A stretch of DNA of 64,000 nt from DASSFZ01 sp035292585 (GTDB taxonomy: Bacteria > Chloroflexota > Anaerolineae > Fen-1058), in contig DATDPU010000061.1 in NCBI GenBank assembly GCA_035292585.1, forward strand, positions 1 to 64,000, in the 5' to 3' direction. This document shows positions 25,606 to 34,747 of the stretch, in pieces (within the stretch, counting starts at the first letter, position 1; every line of letters begins with the position of its first letter). Made by a program: the position numbers and the translations under genes. Under the pieces are notes generated by a model. That model was not told the origin of the DNA. It did not search any database and saw nothing but the letters and a program-made list of their open reading frames with translations.

Positions 25606-26399
25606 ACCCGATCCATCTTGATGCGCCCCGGCGGCCCGGCCTGCTGTCGCGGCTGAGGCGGCGGTTGGGCTTCACGCCGATCCCGGCGGACGTGTCCGAA
25701 GAACTGGCCGCGTTGCGCGCCGAAGTGAGCGCGCTGGCGCGGGCGCAACACGCCCAGGGCGAGCGCGCGGCGGCGCTGCGCGAGACGATCGATAAACTGG
25801 ACAAGCAGATCGCCCGCGCGGGCAAAGAGCAATTCAAAGCCAACTCGTTGCTCGAAGCGCAACAACAGACCGTCAAGTCGTTGCTCGATCAACTGCGTGA
25901 AGCCAACGCTTACCGCGAACGCGAACTCGCTCAACTGCGCGATCGGCTGGCGGGCGTGCGCGCCGAAGGCCGGATGGAGATCGTCACCCGCCTGCTGCCC
26001 GCGCTCGACGGGTTGGACGAGGCGCTCAACGCGGGCCGCCGCCTGCACGCGGGCGATCGCGCGGCTGCGCGGCCAACGTTCCGCGTGCGGGCGCGTCATG
26101 CTTGGGCCGTGCTGATCGGTCAGGCGCCTGCCGATGCGCCGGCGCCTGACGAGGCGCTGGTCGCGTGGTTGGACGGGCTAGACTTCGTGCGCGATCGCCT
26201 GCTCGGCATCCTGGCCTCGGAAGGCGTGCAGCCGATCGAGGCCGCCGGCGAGCTGTTCGATCCGGCGCTGCACGTCGCCGTGGAGACCGCGCCCGCCGGC
26301 AATGGCGTCGCGCCGGGCGCAATCGTGCGTGAGTTGCGCCGAGGCTATCGCGCCCGCGACGCGGTGCTGCGCTACGCCGAAGTGGTGGTGGCGCGTTGA
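25602..26399 (+). CDS. grpE: GrpE-type nucleotide exchange factor
   Basis: A 265-aa protein with a long N-terminal coiled coil (LAALRAEVSALARAQHAQGE onward, to about residue 125) and a GrpE-like C-terminal part (RMEIVTRLLPALDGLDEAL; LLGILASEGVQPIEAAGELFDPALHVAVE; GAIVRELRRGYRARDAVLRYAEVVVAR). These last motifs correspond to the GrpE head that opens the DnaK nucleotide pocket. It is longer than classical GrpE (about 190-200 aa). The GTG start overlaps the stop of the J-domain gene; dnaK follows 85 bases later. The frame is open much further upstream, but those codons overlap two real genes. Confidence 0.85.
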   Translation: MNPIHLDAPRRPGLLSRLRRRLGFTPIPADVSEELAALRAEVSALARAQHAQGERAAALRETIDKLDKQIARAGKEQFKANSLLEAQQQTVKSLLDQLREANAYRERELAQLRDRLAGVRAEGRMEIVTRLLPALDGLDEALNAGRRLHAGDRAAARPTFRVRARHAWAVLIGQAPADAPAPDEALVAWLDGLDFVRDRLLGILASEGVQPIEAAGELFDPALHVAVETAPAGNGVAPGAIVRELRRGYRARDAVLRYAEVVVAR

Positions 26400-26484
26400 T
26401 CACGTATGACCTATTGCGTGGCGCGTAACCTGCGTTGCGGCGCACACCCTACGGAATACGCCATACGCACTCGAGGGAACTCGC

Positions 26485-28218
26485 ATGAGCCAGATCATCG
26501 GTATCGACTTGGGCACGACATTTTCGGCCGTGGGCAGCGTGCGTGACGGCGTGCCCGTGATTCTACCCAATGGATCGGAACGCATCGTGCCTTCGGTCGT
26601 GGGCTTCACCCCGGACGGCAAGCTGGTGGTCGGCGCGCCTGCGCGCAACCAATACGTGTTGTATCCCGAACTCACCGTGCGCTCGATCAAGCGGCGCATG
26701 GGCACCGACCTGCCGGTGACGCTCAACGGGCGCGATTACACGCCGGCTGAAATCTCGGCGATCATCCTGCGCGAGATGAAGCGCATCGCCGAAGCGAACC
26801 TGGGCGCGCCGGTCGAGCGCGCCGTGATCACCGTGCCCGCCTACTTCTCGGACGCGGCGCGGCTGGCGACGAAGGAAGCGGGCGAGATCGCGGGCTTCGG
26901 CGTCGAGCGCATCATCAACGAGCCGACGGCGGCCGCGCTGGCCTACGGCCTGGATCGCGCAGGCGAAACGCAGACCATCGCCGTCTACGATCTGGGCGGC
27001 GGCACGTTCGACGTGTCGATCATCGAGATGAACCAGGGCGTCATCGAAGTGCGCGCCTCGCACGGCGATACGCACCTGGGCGGCGACGACTTCGACATGC
27101 GCCTGCTCGACTTTCTGGCGCAGCGCTTCATCGAAGAGCACGACCTCGATCCGCGCGACGACCGCAAGGCGCTGGCCCGGCTCACCCACGCCGCCGAGCA
27201 GGCCAAGATCGCGCTCTCGACGCAGCCGTTCGCCCGCGTGCGCGAAGAGTACCTGCTGGAAAAAGACCGCCGCCCGCTGCACCTCGACGTGGAAGTGGCC
27301 CGCGCCGAGTTCGAGGGCCTGATCCGCGATCTGCTCGACGGCACGCTGGCCGCGTTCGATGCGGCGCTGGCCGACGCCGGGCTGCCCAAGGGCGACCTGG
27401 ACAAAGTCATCTTCGTCGGCGGCTCGACGCGCATCCCGCTGGTGTGGGAGCTGGTCGCCAACCACGTCGGGCTGGAGCCGATGGTGGAGGTCAACCCCGA
27501 CGAAGCGGTGGCGCTAGGCGCGGGTGTGCAGGCGGCGCTGATCGCGGGCGAACCGATCGACGCGATCCTGGTCGACGTCACGCCGCACTCGCTCGGCATC
27601 GAAGTGGCGCAATGGGAGTTTGGCCGGTTCGTGCCCGATCATTACGGCGTGATCATCCGGCGCAATACCGCGTTGCCGGCGCGCCACGCGCAGGTCTTCA
27701 GCGCCATCCACCCCGACCAGACGGCGATCCATCTCAAGGTGTATCAGGGCGAGAACCCTACCGCTTCCAAGAACACGCTGCTGGGCGAGTTTCTGTTCGA
27801 GGACCTGGAGCCGGAAGTGGAGGACGAGCCGCCGCACGTCACCGTCGAGTTCGATCTCGACCTGAACGGCATCCTCAACGTCTCCGCCGCCGATCGGGGC
27901 AGCGGGCAGGTGCAGCAGACGACGCTGCGCGCCGCCCATGCGCGTTTGAACACGGCCGCCCAGGAAGCTTCGGCGCGCTACGTCAGCGAGCTGTGGGATA
28001 CGGCCCGCGCGGGCGAGGGGATCGGCGCAGAAGACGATCCGCTGCTGGCGAAGGCGCGCGACTGGGTGGAGCGGAACATCGAAGAGACGAGCGCGCTGTC
28101 CGAGTTGGTGGCCCGCATCGAGGCGGCCCAGCGCGAGGGCGATGAGGATACCGCTACGCAACTGCGCGAGGAACTTATCGACCTGCTGTACGATCTGGAC
28201 GACGAGCAGGCGGAGTAG
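26485..28218 (+). CDS. dnaK: Hsp70 chaperone DnaK (short form)
   Basis: A 577-aa Hsp70. The nucleotide-binding domain starts IIGIDLGTTFSAVGSV and contains phosphate-1/-2 and adenosine motifs (IAVYDLGGGTFDVSI, VIFVGGSTRIPLVWELV), with the ATPase Thr region PAYFSDAARLATKEAGEIAG. The substrate domain retains LDLNGILNVSAADRGSG. At 577 residues it is 40-60 shorter than housekeeping DnaK, with a trimmed helical lid and no EEVD-like or Gly-rich tail. Being last in a TPR-J-GrpE-DnaK operon, it probably is a dedicated or secondary Hsp70 system. ATG at 26485, preceded by a modest GAGGGAA. Confidence 0.95.
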   Translation: MSQIIGIDLGTTFSAVGSVRDGVPVILPNGSERIVPSVVGFTPDGKLVVGAPARNQYVLYPELTVRSIKRRMGTDLPVTLNGRDYTPAEISAIILREMKRIAEANLGAPVERAVITVPAYFSDAARLATKEAGEIAGFGVERIINEPTAAALAYGLDRAGETQTIAVYDLGGGTFDVSIIEMNQGVIEVRASHGDTHLGGDDFDMRLLDFLAQRFIEEHDLDPRDDRKALARLTHAAEQAKIALSTQPFARVREEYLLEKDRRPLHLDVEVARAEFEGLIRDLLDGTLAAFDAALADAGLPKGDLDKVIFVGGSTRIPLVWELVANHVGLEPMVEVNPDEAVALGAGVQAALIAGEPIDAILVDVTPHSLGIEVAQWEFGRFVPDHYGVIIRRNTALPARHAQVFSAIHPDQTAIHLKVYQGENPTASKNTLLGEFLFEDLEPEVEDEPPHVTVEFDLDLNGILNVSAADRGSGQVQQTTLRAAHARLNTAAQEASARYVSELWDTARAGEGIGAEDDPLLAKARDWVERNIEETSALSELVARIEAAQREGDEDTATQLREELIDLLYDLDDEQAE

Positions 28219-28261
28219 GTAATAACCATTGGCGCTAGTTTGAGTCAAAACGCCTTGTAGT

Positions 28262-28341
28262 TTAGCCCCCTGTGGGCGTTGGAGTGAGGCGGACGCGCAC
28301 AACCCGGCAAGGGGGCGCAGGCAGGGCGCTAGGCTACCTGC
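28262..28341. repeat. GGGGGCGCA repeat fragment 3' of dnaK
   Basis: TTTAGCCCCCTGTGGGCGTT is followed by ACAACCCGGCAAGGGGGCGC and AGGCAGGGCGCTAGGCTACC. The two ends (TAGCCCCCTG, CAGG..GCTA) are partly complementary, and the unit matches parts of the elements at about 22860, 33590 and 50110. Confidence 0.6.
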
Positions 28342-28353
28342 GGAAAAACTAAA

Positions 28354-28463
28354 CTAGTACCCCGACCGCCTAATTCTGCGCGGTTGGGACGGCAGTTGCA
28401 CTGCCGTCCGCCGCAGTTCAACTGCGGCGGGAACTATGCAACTTCAGATTGTTGAAGCACTAG
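28354..28463. repeat. MITE-like repeat, family A copy 2
   Basis: A 110-base copy from CTAGTACCCCGACCGCC to GTTGAAGCACTAG, differing from the copy at 22709-22818 at a handful of positions. It carries the palindromes GGACGGCAG/CTGCCGTCC and CCGCAGTTCAACTGCGG. Confidence 0.85.
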
Positions 28464-28719
28464 CACCATTCGTTAATAGACCTCCGAGGTGTCCCAGACC
28501 TCGGAGGTCTTGCCATTCACTCCTGAAGCGCGAGCTCGTAAAGGTCGATCGGTTCGGCGGCGCCGGTGGTGAGGAACACGACCGCCAGCGACGGGAGCGT
28601 GATGATCGTAAAATTGCTGAGCGCGAAGCCGGCCGCGCGGCTCAACACGCAGAGTTTGATCACGAATTTCTCCGCGCTCTCCGCGTCTCGGCGGTAAATC
28701 TAGTTTTCACGATTCTACT
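28464..28719. other. Intergenic stretch with palindrome and possible coding remnant
   Basis: GACCTCCGAGG and CCTCGGAGGTC (about 28481-28511) form a hairpin typical of dispersed repeats. On the minus strand a short stop-terminated reading (NFTIITLPSLAVVFLTTG...IDLYELALQE, ending near 28517) looks like the hydrophobic C-terminal beta strand of a glycosidase-like protein, possibly a gene remnant. Nothing complete is present. Confidence 0.3.
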
Positions 28720-30381
28720 TCAGCGGCGCCCCAGCCGGCGTTCCAGCTCCTCCAGCCGCAGCATCACAAACACCGGGCGGCCATGCGGACAGTTCGCCGG
28801 GGAATAGACCTGAAGCAGCTCATCCAGGAGCGCCTGCTGTTGAGCGGGATCGAGCACATCGCCCGCTTTAATCGCGCTGAGGCAGGCTGCTTTCGCCGCG
28901 AGCTTATCGCGCAAGGCATCGCCTTCGAGCGCGCGATAACGCTCGTGTTCTTGCAGCAGCGCCGTAATGAGCTCCGCCGGATCAACTTGAATAAATGCCG
29001 GCAGCGCCGTCACCCGAAACGTGTTCACCCCGAACGGTTCGATCTCGATGCCCAGCGAGCGGTATTCTTCGAGGTGCGCGAGGAGTTGTTCGGACTCATA
29101 GGGCATGAGCTGGATTTGGCGATTCATCGTTATTGGAGATTGGGCGCGAAGCGCAGAGATGGTCAGCCGCTCGTAAAAGACTTGCTCTTGCGCGGCGTGC
29201 TGATCCACGATCACTAAACCTGCCTGGTTCTGGGCGAGAAGGTAGGTGTTGTGAATCTGCGCCAAGGCGCGCCACGCCCCGCCTCCATAGTCCAGGCCCG
29301 GTTCACGCAAGGTATAGGCGGCGCCCGGTTCCGCGCCTGCGACATTGGCGAACGACCAATCGGTTGGGTCGGGTTGGAGCAACGGAAAATCCCGCAGGGC
29401 TTCGGCCACGGCTCGCGTGACCGCGCCGTAAATCGCGCGCTCCTGGTAGAATCGGACTTCGGCCTTGCGCGGATGCACATTCACATCCACCGCTTGCGGA
29501 TCGACCTCGATCTGGATCACCGCCAGCGGATAGCGATTGGGTGGAAGGCGTCCGGCGTAGGGGCGCTCCAGCATGACGGCCAGCAGACCCGATCGGATCG
29601 GGCGGCTGTTGACGAAAAAGTTCTGCCACTCGCGGCTCGCGCGGGCCAACGTGGGGCGTGAGACAAAACCGCGCACGCGCAGATCGAGGCTGGTGCTGTC
29701 CACCTCGACCATCTCCGCCGCGACGTTGCGCCCCCACACGGCGCCGATCCGTTCCAAGGGATTGGCCGCCGCCCAGGCGAGCGTCTCGCGCCCGTCGACC
29801 ACCAGCCGAAACGCAATGTGCGGATACGCCAGCGCGTAGGTCACCACGGTCTTTTGAATCAGCTCGGTCTCGCGCAAGGGCGACTTGAGGAACTTGCGCC
29901 GCGCGGGCGCAGTGTAGAACAGCTCGCGGGCAGTGACCTGCGTGCCGATCGGCGCGCCGGCCACTTCGGTCTGCGGCTGGCCTTCCACTACCCGCACCCG
30001 CGTGCCCTCGATTTCATCGCGCGCGCGCGTCAGCAGCTCCAACTGCGTGACACTGGCAATCGACGGCAAGGCTTCGCCCCGGAAGCCGAGCGTCCTGATA
30101 GCATCCAAATCCTCCGTCGATGCGATCTTGCTGGTGGCGAACCGCTCGACCGCCAACGGCGCATCTTCGCGCGCCATCCCGCTGCCGTTGTCGCTCACGC
30201 GGATCAGCGCCACGCCGCCCTGCCGAATCTCGACCGCGATCGCCTGCGCGCCGGCGTCGATCGCGTTCTCGATCAATTCTTTCACCACCGAGGCGGGACG
30301 TTCCACCACCTCCCCGGCGGCGATACGCTCGGCGATGGATTTGTCGAGGAGGTGGATGCGAGGCAGGTGGGTCGAGTTCAT
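28720..30381 (-). CDS. mutL: DNA mismatch repair protein MutL
   Basis: A 553-aa GHKL ATPase coordinating mismatch repair. N-terminal motifs are IAAGEVVERPASVVKELIENAIDAGA, DNGSGM, and the Thr/Lys-rich FRGEALPSIASV segment. The C-terminal dimer domain contains DQHAAQEQVFYE, which fits the metal-binding DQHAx2Ex4E motif of endonuclease-active MutL, together with ACLSAIKAGD and CPHGRPVFVML. So it should nick DNA itself, as in organisms without MutH. ATG at 30381 follows GGGGAA; the frame extends 16 codons further upstream. mutS is transcribed in the same direction about 190 bases upstream. Confidence 0.96.
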   Translation of the reverse strand: MNSTHLPRIHLLDKSIAERIAAGEVVERPASVVKELIENAIDAGAQAIAVEIRQGGVALIRVSDNGSGMAREDAPLAVERFATSKIASTEDLDAIRTLGFRGEALPSIASVTQLELLTRARDEIEGTRVRVVEGQPQTEVAGAPIGTQVTARELFYTAPARRKFLKSPLRETELIQKTVVTYALAYPHIAFRLVVDGRETLAWAAANPLERIGAVWGRNVAAEMVEVDSTSLDLRVRGFVSRPTLARASREWQNFFVNSRPIRSGLLAVMLERPYAGRLPPNRYPLAVIQIEVDPQAVDVNVHPRKAEVRFYQERAIYGAVTRAVAEALRDFPLLQPDPTDWSFANVAGAEPGAAYTLREPGLDYGGGAWRALAQIHNTYLLAQNQAGLVIVDQHAAQEQVFYERLTISALRAQSPITMNRQIQLMPYESEQLLAHLEEYRSLGIEIEPFGVNTFRVTALPAFIQVDPAELITALLQEHERYRALEGDALRDKLAAKAACLSAIKAGDVLDPAQQQALLDELLQVYSPANCPHGRPVFVMLRLEELERRLGRR

Positions 30382-30446
30382 GCTTTCCCCATTCCCGTAC
30401 GCGACCTTGTAGACCTTCGACGTCTCCAAGAGACTGTCATAAAACT

Positions 30447-30523
30447 CACCACCAAGTCACCAAGATACTAAGGGACACAAAGAAAACTTGGAGATGCTGG
30501 GCGCCTGCGTGCCTTGGTGGTTA
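30447..30523. repeat. CACCACCAAG palindromic intergenic repeat
   Basis: CACCACCAAGTCACCAAG (30447-30464) faces GCCTTGGTGGTTA (30511-30523), an imperfect inverted repeat with an A-rich loop. It fills the mutS-mutL gap and resembles widespread CCTTGGTGG repeats. It may form a transcript hairpin. Confidence 0.55.
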
Positions 30524-30573
30524 ATATCGAGCCTTTTCAGACCGGCTCCAAGTCCTCGGAGGTCTGCGGTCCC

Positions 30574-33303
30574 TTATCCCGCCTGCGAGTCCCGAATCCG
30601 CATTTGCACATCATTCAGCAAATTCAACGCTTGCAGCGGCGTCAGATTCGCGATATCCACCGCCAGCAGTTGTTGAAAGATAGTCCGCCACACCTCGATG
30701 CGCGCATCGTACATCGCCCGCTCTTCGTGCATCACGGCTCGCTCATCAACCGCAAGCGCCCGTCTCTCGGTTTCCCTATCTACCTCTTCCCGTTCTACCC
30801 GTCTACTTTCTTCCAACCCGTGCAGCACTTCCTCTGCGCGCCCGATCACGCGACCCGGCAGGCCGGCCAACCGCGCCACATGAATGCCGAAACTCTTCTC
30901 GGCGCAGCCCGCGATCACCTGCCGCAAGAAAACGACCTCCTGTCCCTGTTCCCGCACCGCCATCGTGTAGTTCTTGACCGCTGCGCCCAGCACGTCTTCC
31001 AGGCGGGTCAATTCGTGATAGTGCGTGGCGAACAGCGTCTTCGCGCCGACGACGTCGTGCAGCTCTTCGGCGATCGCCCACGCGAGCGAGATGCCGTCAT
31101 AGGTCGATGTGCCGCGTCCCACCTCGTCGAGCACGACCAGGCTGCGCGGCGTAGCGTGCCGCAAGATGTAGCTGGCTTCGCTCATTTCGACCAGGAAGGT
31201 CGAGCGCCCCTGCGCGATATCGTCGCTCGCGCCCACGCGCGTGAAGATACGATCGGTCAGGCCGATGCGGGCAAACGCCGCCGGGACAAAACTGCCGATC
31301 TGCGCCATCAAGACGATCAGCGCCACCTGCCGCACGAACACGCTTTTGCCCGACATGTTCGGCCCGGTGAGAATGATCACGCGCTGCGTCTCGCTATCGA
31401 GCCGCACGTCGTTCGGCACGAAACTCTCGTCGCGCAGAAAACGCTCGACCACCGGATGCCGGCCTTCGCGAATTTCGATCGTGTCGCCAGCGTCCACGCT
31501 CGGTTTGACGTAGCGGCCGCGCGCGGCGACTTCGGCCAGCGCGACCAGCGCATCGAGTTGAGCCAGTACCCGCGCCGCACTTTGCAGGCGCGGCGTGTGT
31601 TGGGCGACCCGATTGCGCACCTGGACGAACAAGTCATACTCCAAATCCTTCGCCCGGTCTTCGGTCGCCAGAATGTGCGTCTCTTGCGCCTTGAGCTCCG
31701 GCGTGATGTAACGCTCGGCGTGGGTGATCGTCGCGCGGCGCTCGTAGTCTTTCGGAACCTGCTTGGCCGCGCTACGCGGCACCTCGATGAAAAAGCCGAA
31801 CACTTCGTTGTAGCGCACCCGCAGGTTCTTGATGCCAGTGCGCTGCCGCTCGCGCGCCTCCAATTCCTCCAGCCAGTGCTTGCCGTGCGCGGCGTGTGCG
31901 CGCAATTCGTCGAGCGCTCCATCGTAGCCCGACTTGATCAGGCCGCCTTCGCGGATGAGAATCGGCGGGTTGTCCACGATGGCCTGTTCGAGCAGCTGCG
32001 CCACATCCTGCAACTCATCGAGGCCCTGCTCGATCTCGCGCAAGCGCGCCGACTGCGCCTGCACGAGTCGGGCTTTGATACGCGGCAGGCGGACCAGCGT
32101 CTGCTTCAGCGCGATCAGATCGCGGGCGTTGGCGTTCCCGAACCCGATGCGCCCCACCAGCCGTTCGACATCGTACAGCCCATCCAGCAGATTCCGCACG
32201 TCTTCACGCAGAAAGGCATCCTGGTACAGCTCGTCCACTGCCTCGAGCCGGGCATGAATCTGAGCCAGGTCCAACAGCGGCTGTTGAATCCAGCGTTTGA
32301 GCAGGCGCGCGCCCATCGCCGTCACGCTCTGATCGAGCACGCCGAACAGGCTGCGCGGGGATTTGCCCTCGGTCTGCAACGACGCAATCAGTTCCAGATT
32401 CCGGCGCGTCGCCGCGTCGAGCGTCATGTAATCGGCCAGGGAAAAGGTCCAGAGCGAATTGAGATGGGCTAAGCGGGAAATCGCCTCGTTGGGCTGATTA
32501 CTCTTCAGGTAGTGCAGCGCCGCGCCCGCCGCCGCCACGGCAAGTGGCAGGTGCTCGCAGCCAAACCCGTCGAGCGTCGTTATGTGGAAATGTTCGGTCA
32601 GGGTGCGCCGCGCCTGCTCAACTTCGCAGAAGTGCTCCTCGATCGGCGACAGCCGCGCCGGGCGCACCGCTTTCAGGCGCGCGACGAAACTTTCAGCGTT
32701 GAGCAGCGTGGGCGGCAGGACGTATTCGCTGGCCTGCACGCGTTGCAACTCGTCCAGCAATTTCGTTTCGGCATCCGCGCCCTCGAGCTGCGTCGTCGCA
32801 AATTCGCCGGTGGAGAGGTCGATCAGGGCGAGGCCAAACTCGACCCTCACCCCCGGCCCCTCTCCCTTTGCAAGGGAGAGGGGAGCAAGGGGTGAGGGTT
32901 TCGCCACAATCGCCGCCAGGTAGTTCTCGCTCTTGGCGCGCAGCAGCGCATCCTCGACCACCGTGCCCGGCGTGATGACGCGGATCACGTCGCGCTTGAC
33001 CAGGCGCTTGACCTTCTTGGGGTCTTCGAGCTGCTCGACCAGCGCGACCTTGTGGCCGCGCTCGATCAGCTTGGCGATGTATGCCTGCACGTGATGATGC
33101 GGCACGCCGGCCATCGGCAGGCGCACGCCTTTCGCGAATGAGCGCGAGGTGAGCACCAATTCCAGCTCGCGCGCGGCTGTTTTGGCGTCGTCCTCGAACG
33201 TCTCGAAAAAGTCGCCCAAACGGAACAGCACGATCGCGTCCGGGAAGCGGGCCTTGATTTGTCGATACTGCGCCAGCATCGGCGTCAGTCGTTCAGTGTC
33301 CAT
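30574..33303 (-). CDS. mutS: DNA mismatch recognition protein MutS
   Basis: A 909-aa mismatch sensor. Motifs in order: the mismatch-binding Phe region (FRLGDFFETFEDDA, with Phe-x-Glu), connector, core and clamp helices, then the ABC-type ATPase with Walker A GPNMSGKS, Walker B SLVVLDEVGRGTSTYDG and FATHYHEL. I use ATG 33303 (MDTERLTPML); a GTG at 33327 adds 8 residues. It is longer than E. coli MutS (853 aa), partly because of an in-frame palindromic repeat at 32844-32899 that adds a roughly 20-residue segment (SPLAPLSLAKGEGPGV) between NYLAAIVA and EFGLALIDLSTG in the connector domain. The frame is intact around the insertion. Confidence 0.96.
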   Translation of the reverse strand: MDTERLTPMLAQYRQIKARFPDAIVLFRLGDFFETFEDDAKTAARELELVLTSRSFAKGVRLPMAGVPHHHVQAYIAKLIERGHKVALVEQLEDPKKVKRLVKRDVIRVITPGTVVEDALLRAKSENYLAAIVAKPSPLAPLSLAKGEGPGVRVEFGLALIDLSTGEFATTQLEGADAETKLLDELQRVQASEYVLPPTLLNAESFVARLKAVRPARLSPIEEHFCEVEQARRTLTEHFHITTLDGFGCEHLPLAVAAAGAALHYLKSNQPNEAISRLAHLNSLWTFSLADYMTLDAATRRNLELIASLQTEGKSPRSLFGVLDQSVTAMGARLLKRWIQQPLLDLAQIHARLEAVDELYQDAFLREDVRNLLDGLYDVERLVGRIGFGNANARDLIALKQTLVRLPRIKARLVQAQSARLREIEQGLDELQDVAQLLEQAIVDNPPILIREGGLIKSGYDGALDELRAHAAHGKHWLEELEARERQRTGIKNLRVRYNEVFGFFIEVPRSAAKQVPKDYERRATITHAERYITPELKAQETHILATEDRAKDLEYDLFVQVRNRVAQHTPRLQSAARVLAQLDALVALAEVAARGRYVKPSVDAGDTIEIREGRHPVVERFLRDESFVPNDVRLDSETQRVIILTGPNMSGKSVFVRQVALIVLMAQIGSFVPAAFARIGLTDRIFTRVGASDDIAQGRSTFLVEMSEASYILRHATPRSLVVLDEVGRGTSTYDGISLAWAIAEELHDVVGAKTLFATHYHELTRLEDVLGAAVKNYTMAVREQGQEVVFLRQVIAGCAEKSFGIHVARLAGLPGRVIGRAEEVLHGLEESRRVEREEVDRETERRALAVDERAVMHEERAMYDARIEVWRTIFQQLLAVDIANLTPLQALNLLNDVQMRIRDSQAG
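32844..32899. repeat. CCCTCACCCC palindromic repeat inserted within mutS
   Basis: The left part CCCTCACCCCCGGCCCCTCT is mirrored by AGGGGAGCAAGGGGTGAGGG, with CCCTTTGCAAGGG at the centre. It is the same family as 16907-16950. Because the gene stays in frame, the repeat is translated as an extra surface loop of MutS. Confidence 0.85.
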
Positions 33304-33370
33304 ATCGGGTAAGTCTCGCGCAGGCACGGCCTGTCTACCTGCATACTGGTATCGTTGCGGCGCATTAATT

Positions 33371-33486
33371 ACTCACCTTACGCAGTCTGCTCCCCGACCG
33401 CGTCCTCGCGGTCGGGTGAATGGCTGGAAACGCCCGCGAGGACGCGGGCTTCGAGCGAAGTTGAACGGCGGCTGCGTAAGGTGAGT
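33371..33486. repeat. MITE-like element with 15-bp terminal inverted repeats
   Basis: ACTCACCTTACGCAG (33371-33385) and CTGCGTAAGGTGAGT (33472-33486) are perfect inverted ends. Inside are CCGACCGCG/CGCGGTCGG and the CCCGCGAGGACGCGGGCTTCGAGC unit. AT-rich TTAATT sequence flanks both sides. It lies in the mutS upstream region and may influence its promoter. Confidence 0.75.
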
Positions 33487-33520
33487 TAATTATAGACAAG
33501 AATCGCCAAACTTGGGCAAA

Positions 33521-33669
33521 CGGATGGGTAGCCTAGGGCCTCACCTGCACCGCACCTGCGGCGCGCCGCAGGTGCAGGTGTGTGCCCGTCCTACGCCCAC
33601 AACCCCACAAGGGGGCGCAAGCAGGGGGCTAGGCTACGGGCCATCACTCTCAGATGGACTGACCACTAG
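33521..33669. repeat. Composite repeat ending ATGGACTGACCACTAG (family B)
   Basis: CACCTGCACC/GGTGCAGGTG palindrome, then CCCGTCCTACGCCCACAACC, CAAGGGGGCGCAAGCAGGGG and GCTAGGCTAC, ending in ATGGACTGACCACTAG (33654-33669). The same 16-base end occurs at both termini of the element at 50074-50278. The left end here does not show the matching inverted repeat, so it may be a truncated copy. Confidence 0.65.
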
Positions 33670-33673
33670 GCGC

Positions 33674-34747
33674 TTACTTTACGAAGAACACGCCTTGTTG
33701 AGCAAAATTGGCGCAGAGGGTGGCGAGATAAGCGGTCACTTCGATCACCTTGCGCTCGGAGTCGTCGTGGCGCATCCACAGATCGAGCGCGCGCGCGCGG
33801 GTGATCAGCTTGTCGATGAGTTCCGCCACGACACTTTCATCCACTTTCGCCCAGATGGCGACGCGCGGGATGAGGAGGCGCCGGTAGGCGCGCAGGAAGG
33901 CATAGGCGTGGTGGTGTGTCCGCGCGGGCCGCCCGTTGGTGTGCGGTGGGCGCTTGAGAAACATCGCCTTCAAGTCCGGGTCGACGTAGCCGGTGGCCAC
34001 GCAGCGATAGCGCGACGGCCGCGCCCGCAAAAAGCGCGCCACGGTCATGCTCAGGCTCTCGACCGGTTCGTAAATCCACTGCTCGTTGCTCTCGACCAGC
34101 GGCGGTTTCCGCCCGTACGCTTTGACCATTTGATCGACGTATTCCAGTTTACGCAGTGCGCCGGGCCGCGACTTGTATTTCTTGCGCCAGTTCTGGCGCG
34201 GCTTCATCCAGACCATGAAGGTCTCGGCGAAATCGTCATCGGGGTGTTTCTGGGCGTAATAATCGCCGCCGGGATTGACGAACTCCTTGCTCCACGGGTT
34301 CACCCGCAGGATGTAGCGATTAGTCGCGGGGTAGGTGCGGAAGAAGTGCCCTTTCACTTTGAAGATGCGACGGAACTCCGGCGTCTTGAACAGCTTGTAC
34401 GCATAGCAAAAGGCGTGGCCCACTTCGTGGCGCAACACGTCGACGATCTCGTCCGGCGTATAGCGAAAGCGGCGGTACTCCTCGTTCAGCTCGGCGATCA
34501 GGTCATCGCAGCTGGTGAACGACAAGGCGATGTTGGGCACGCCTTCGATGCAGCCGTAGCCGTTGGACAGGTAGAAGAGCGGCTGCAATTTCGTGATGCC
34601 GACGCGCTTCATGTCCGCGCGCACGATGCGGATCGCTTCCTCCAGGAAGGTGCCGTCCAGGGTGTAGCCCAGCCGGTTGATGGGGGTAGTCAGGATTTCG
34701 AGCTTGAGCGTTTCACGACTGTAAAGTAAATCGTGGGCGTACGTCAC
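33674..34747 (-). CDS. Putative zinc metallopeptidase (HExxH)
   Basis: A 357-aa protein with the zincin motif HEVGH (His107-His111) inside IVDVLRHEVGHAFCYAYKLF. A possible third ligand is the Glu in DDDFAETFMVW about 70 residues downstream. The rest is rich in Arg/Tyr and lacks a signal peptide, so it is probably cytoplasmic. Similar stand-alone proteins are annotated as putative zinc-binding metallopeptidases; substrate and biology are unknown. It is divergent from the CBM48 gene at 34897. Start MTYAHDLLYS at 34747 lacks a clear ribosome-binding site. Confidence 0.75.
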   Translation of the reverse strand: MTYAHDLLYSRETLKLEILTTPINRLGYTLDGTFLEEAIRIVRADMKRVGITKLQPLFYLSNGYGCIEGVPNIALSFTSCDDLIAELNEEYRRFRYTPDEIVDVLRHEVGHAFCYAYKLFKTPEFRRIFKVKGHFFRTYPATNRYILRVNPWSKEFVNPGGDYYAQKHPDDDFAETFMVWMKPRQNWRKKYKSRPGALRKLEYVDQMVKAYGRKPPLVESNEQWIYEPVESLSMTVARFLRARPSRYRCVATGYVDPDLKAMFLKRPPHTNGRPARTHHHAYAFLRAYRRLLIPRVAIWAKVDESVVAELIDKLITRARALDLWMRHDDSERKVIEVTAYLATLCANFAQQGVFFVK

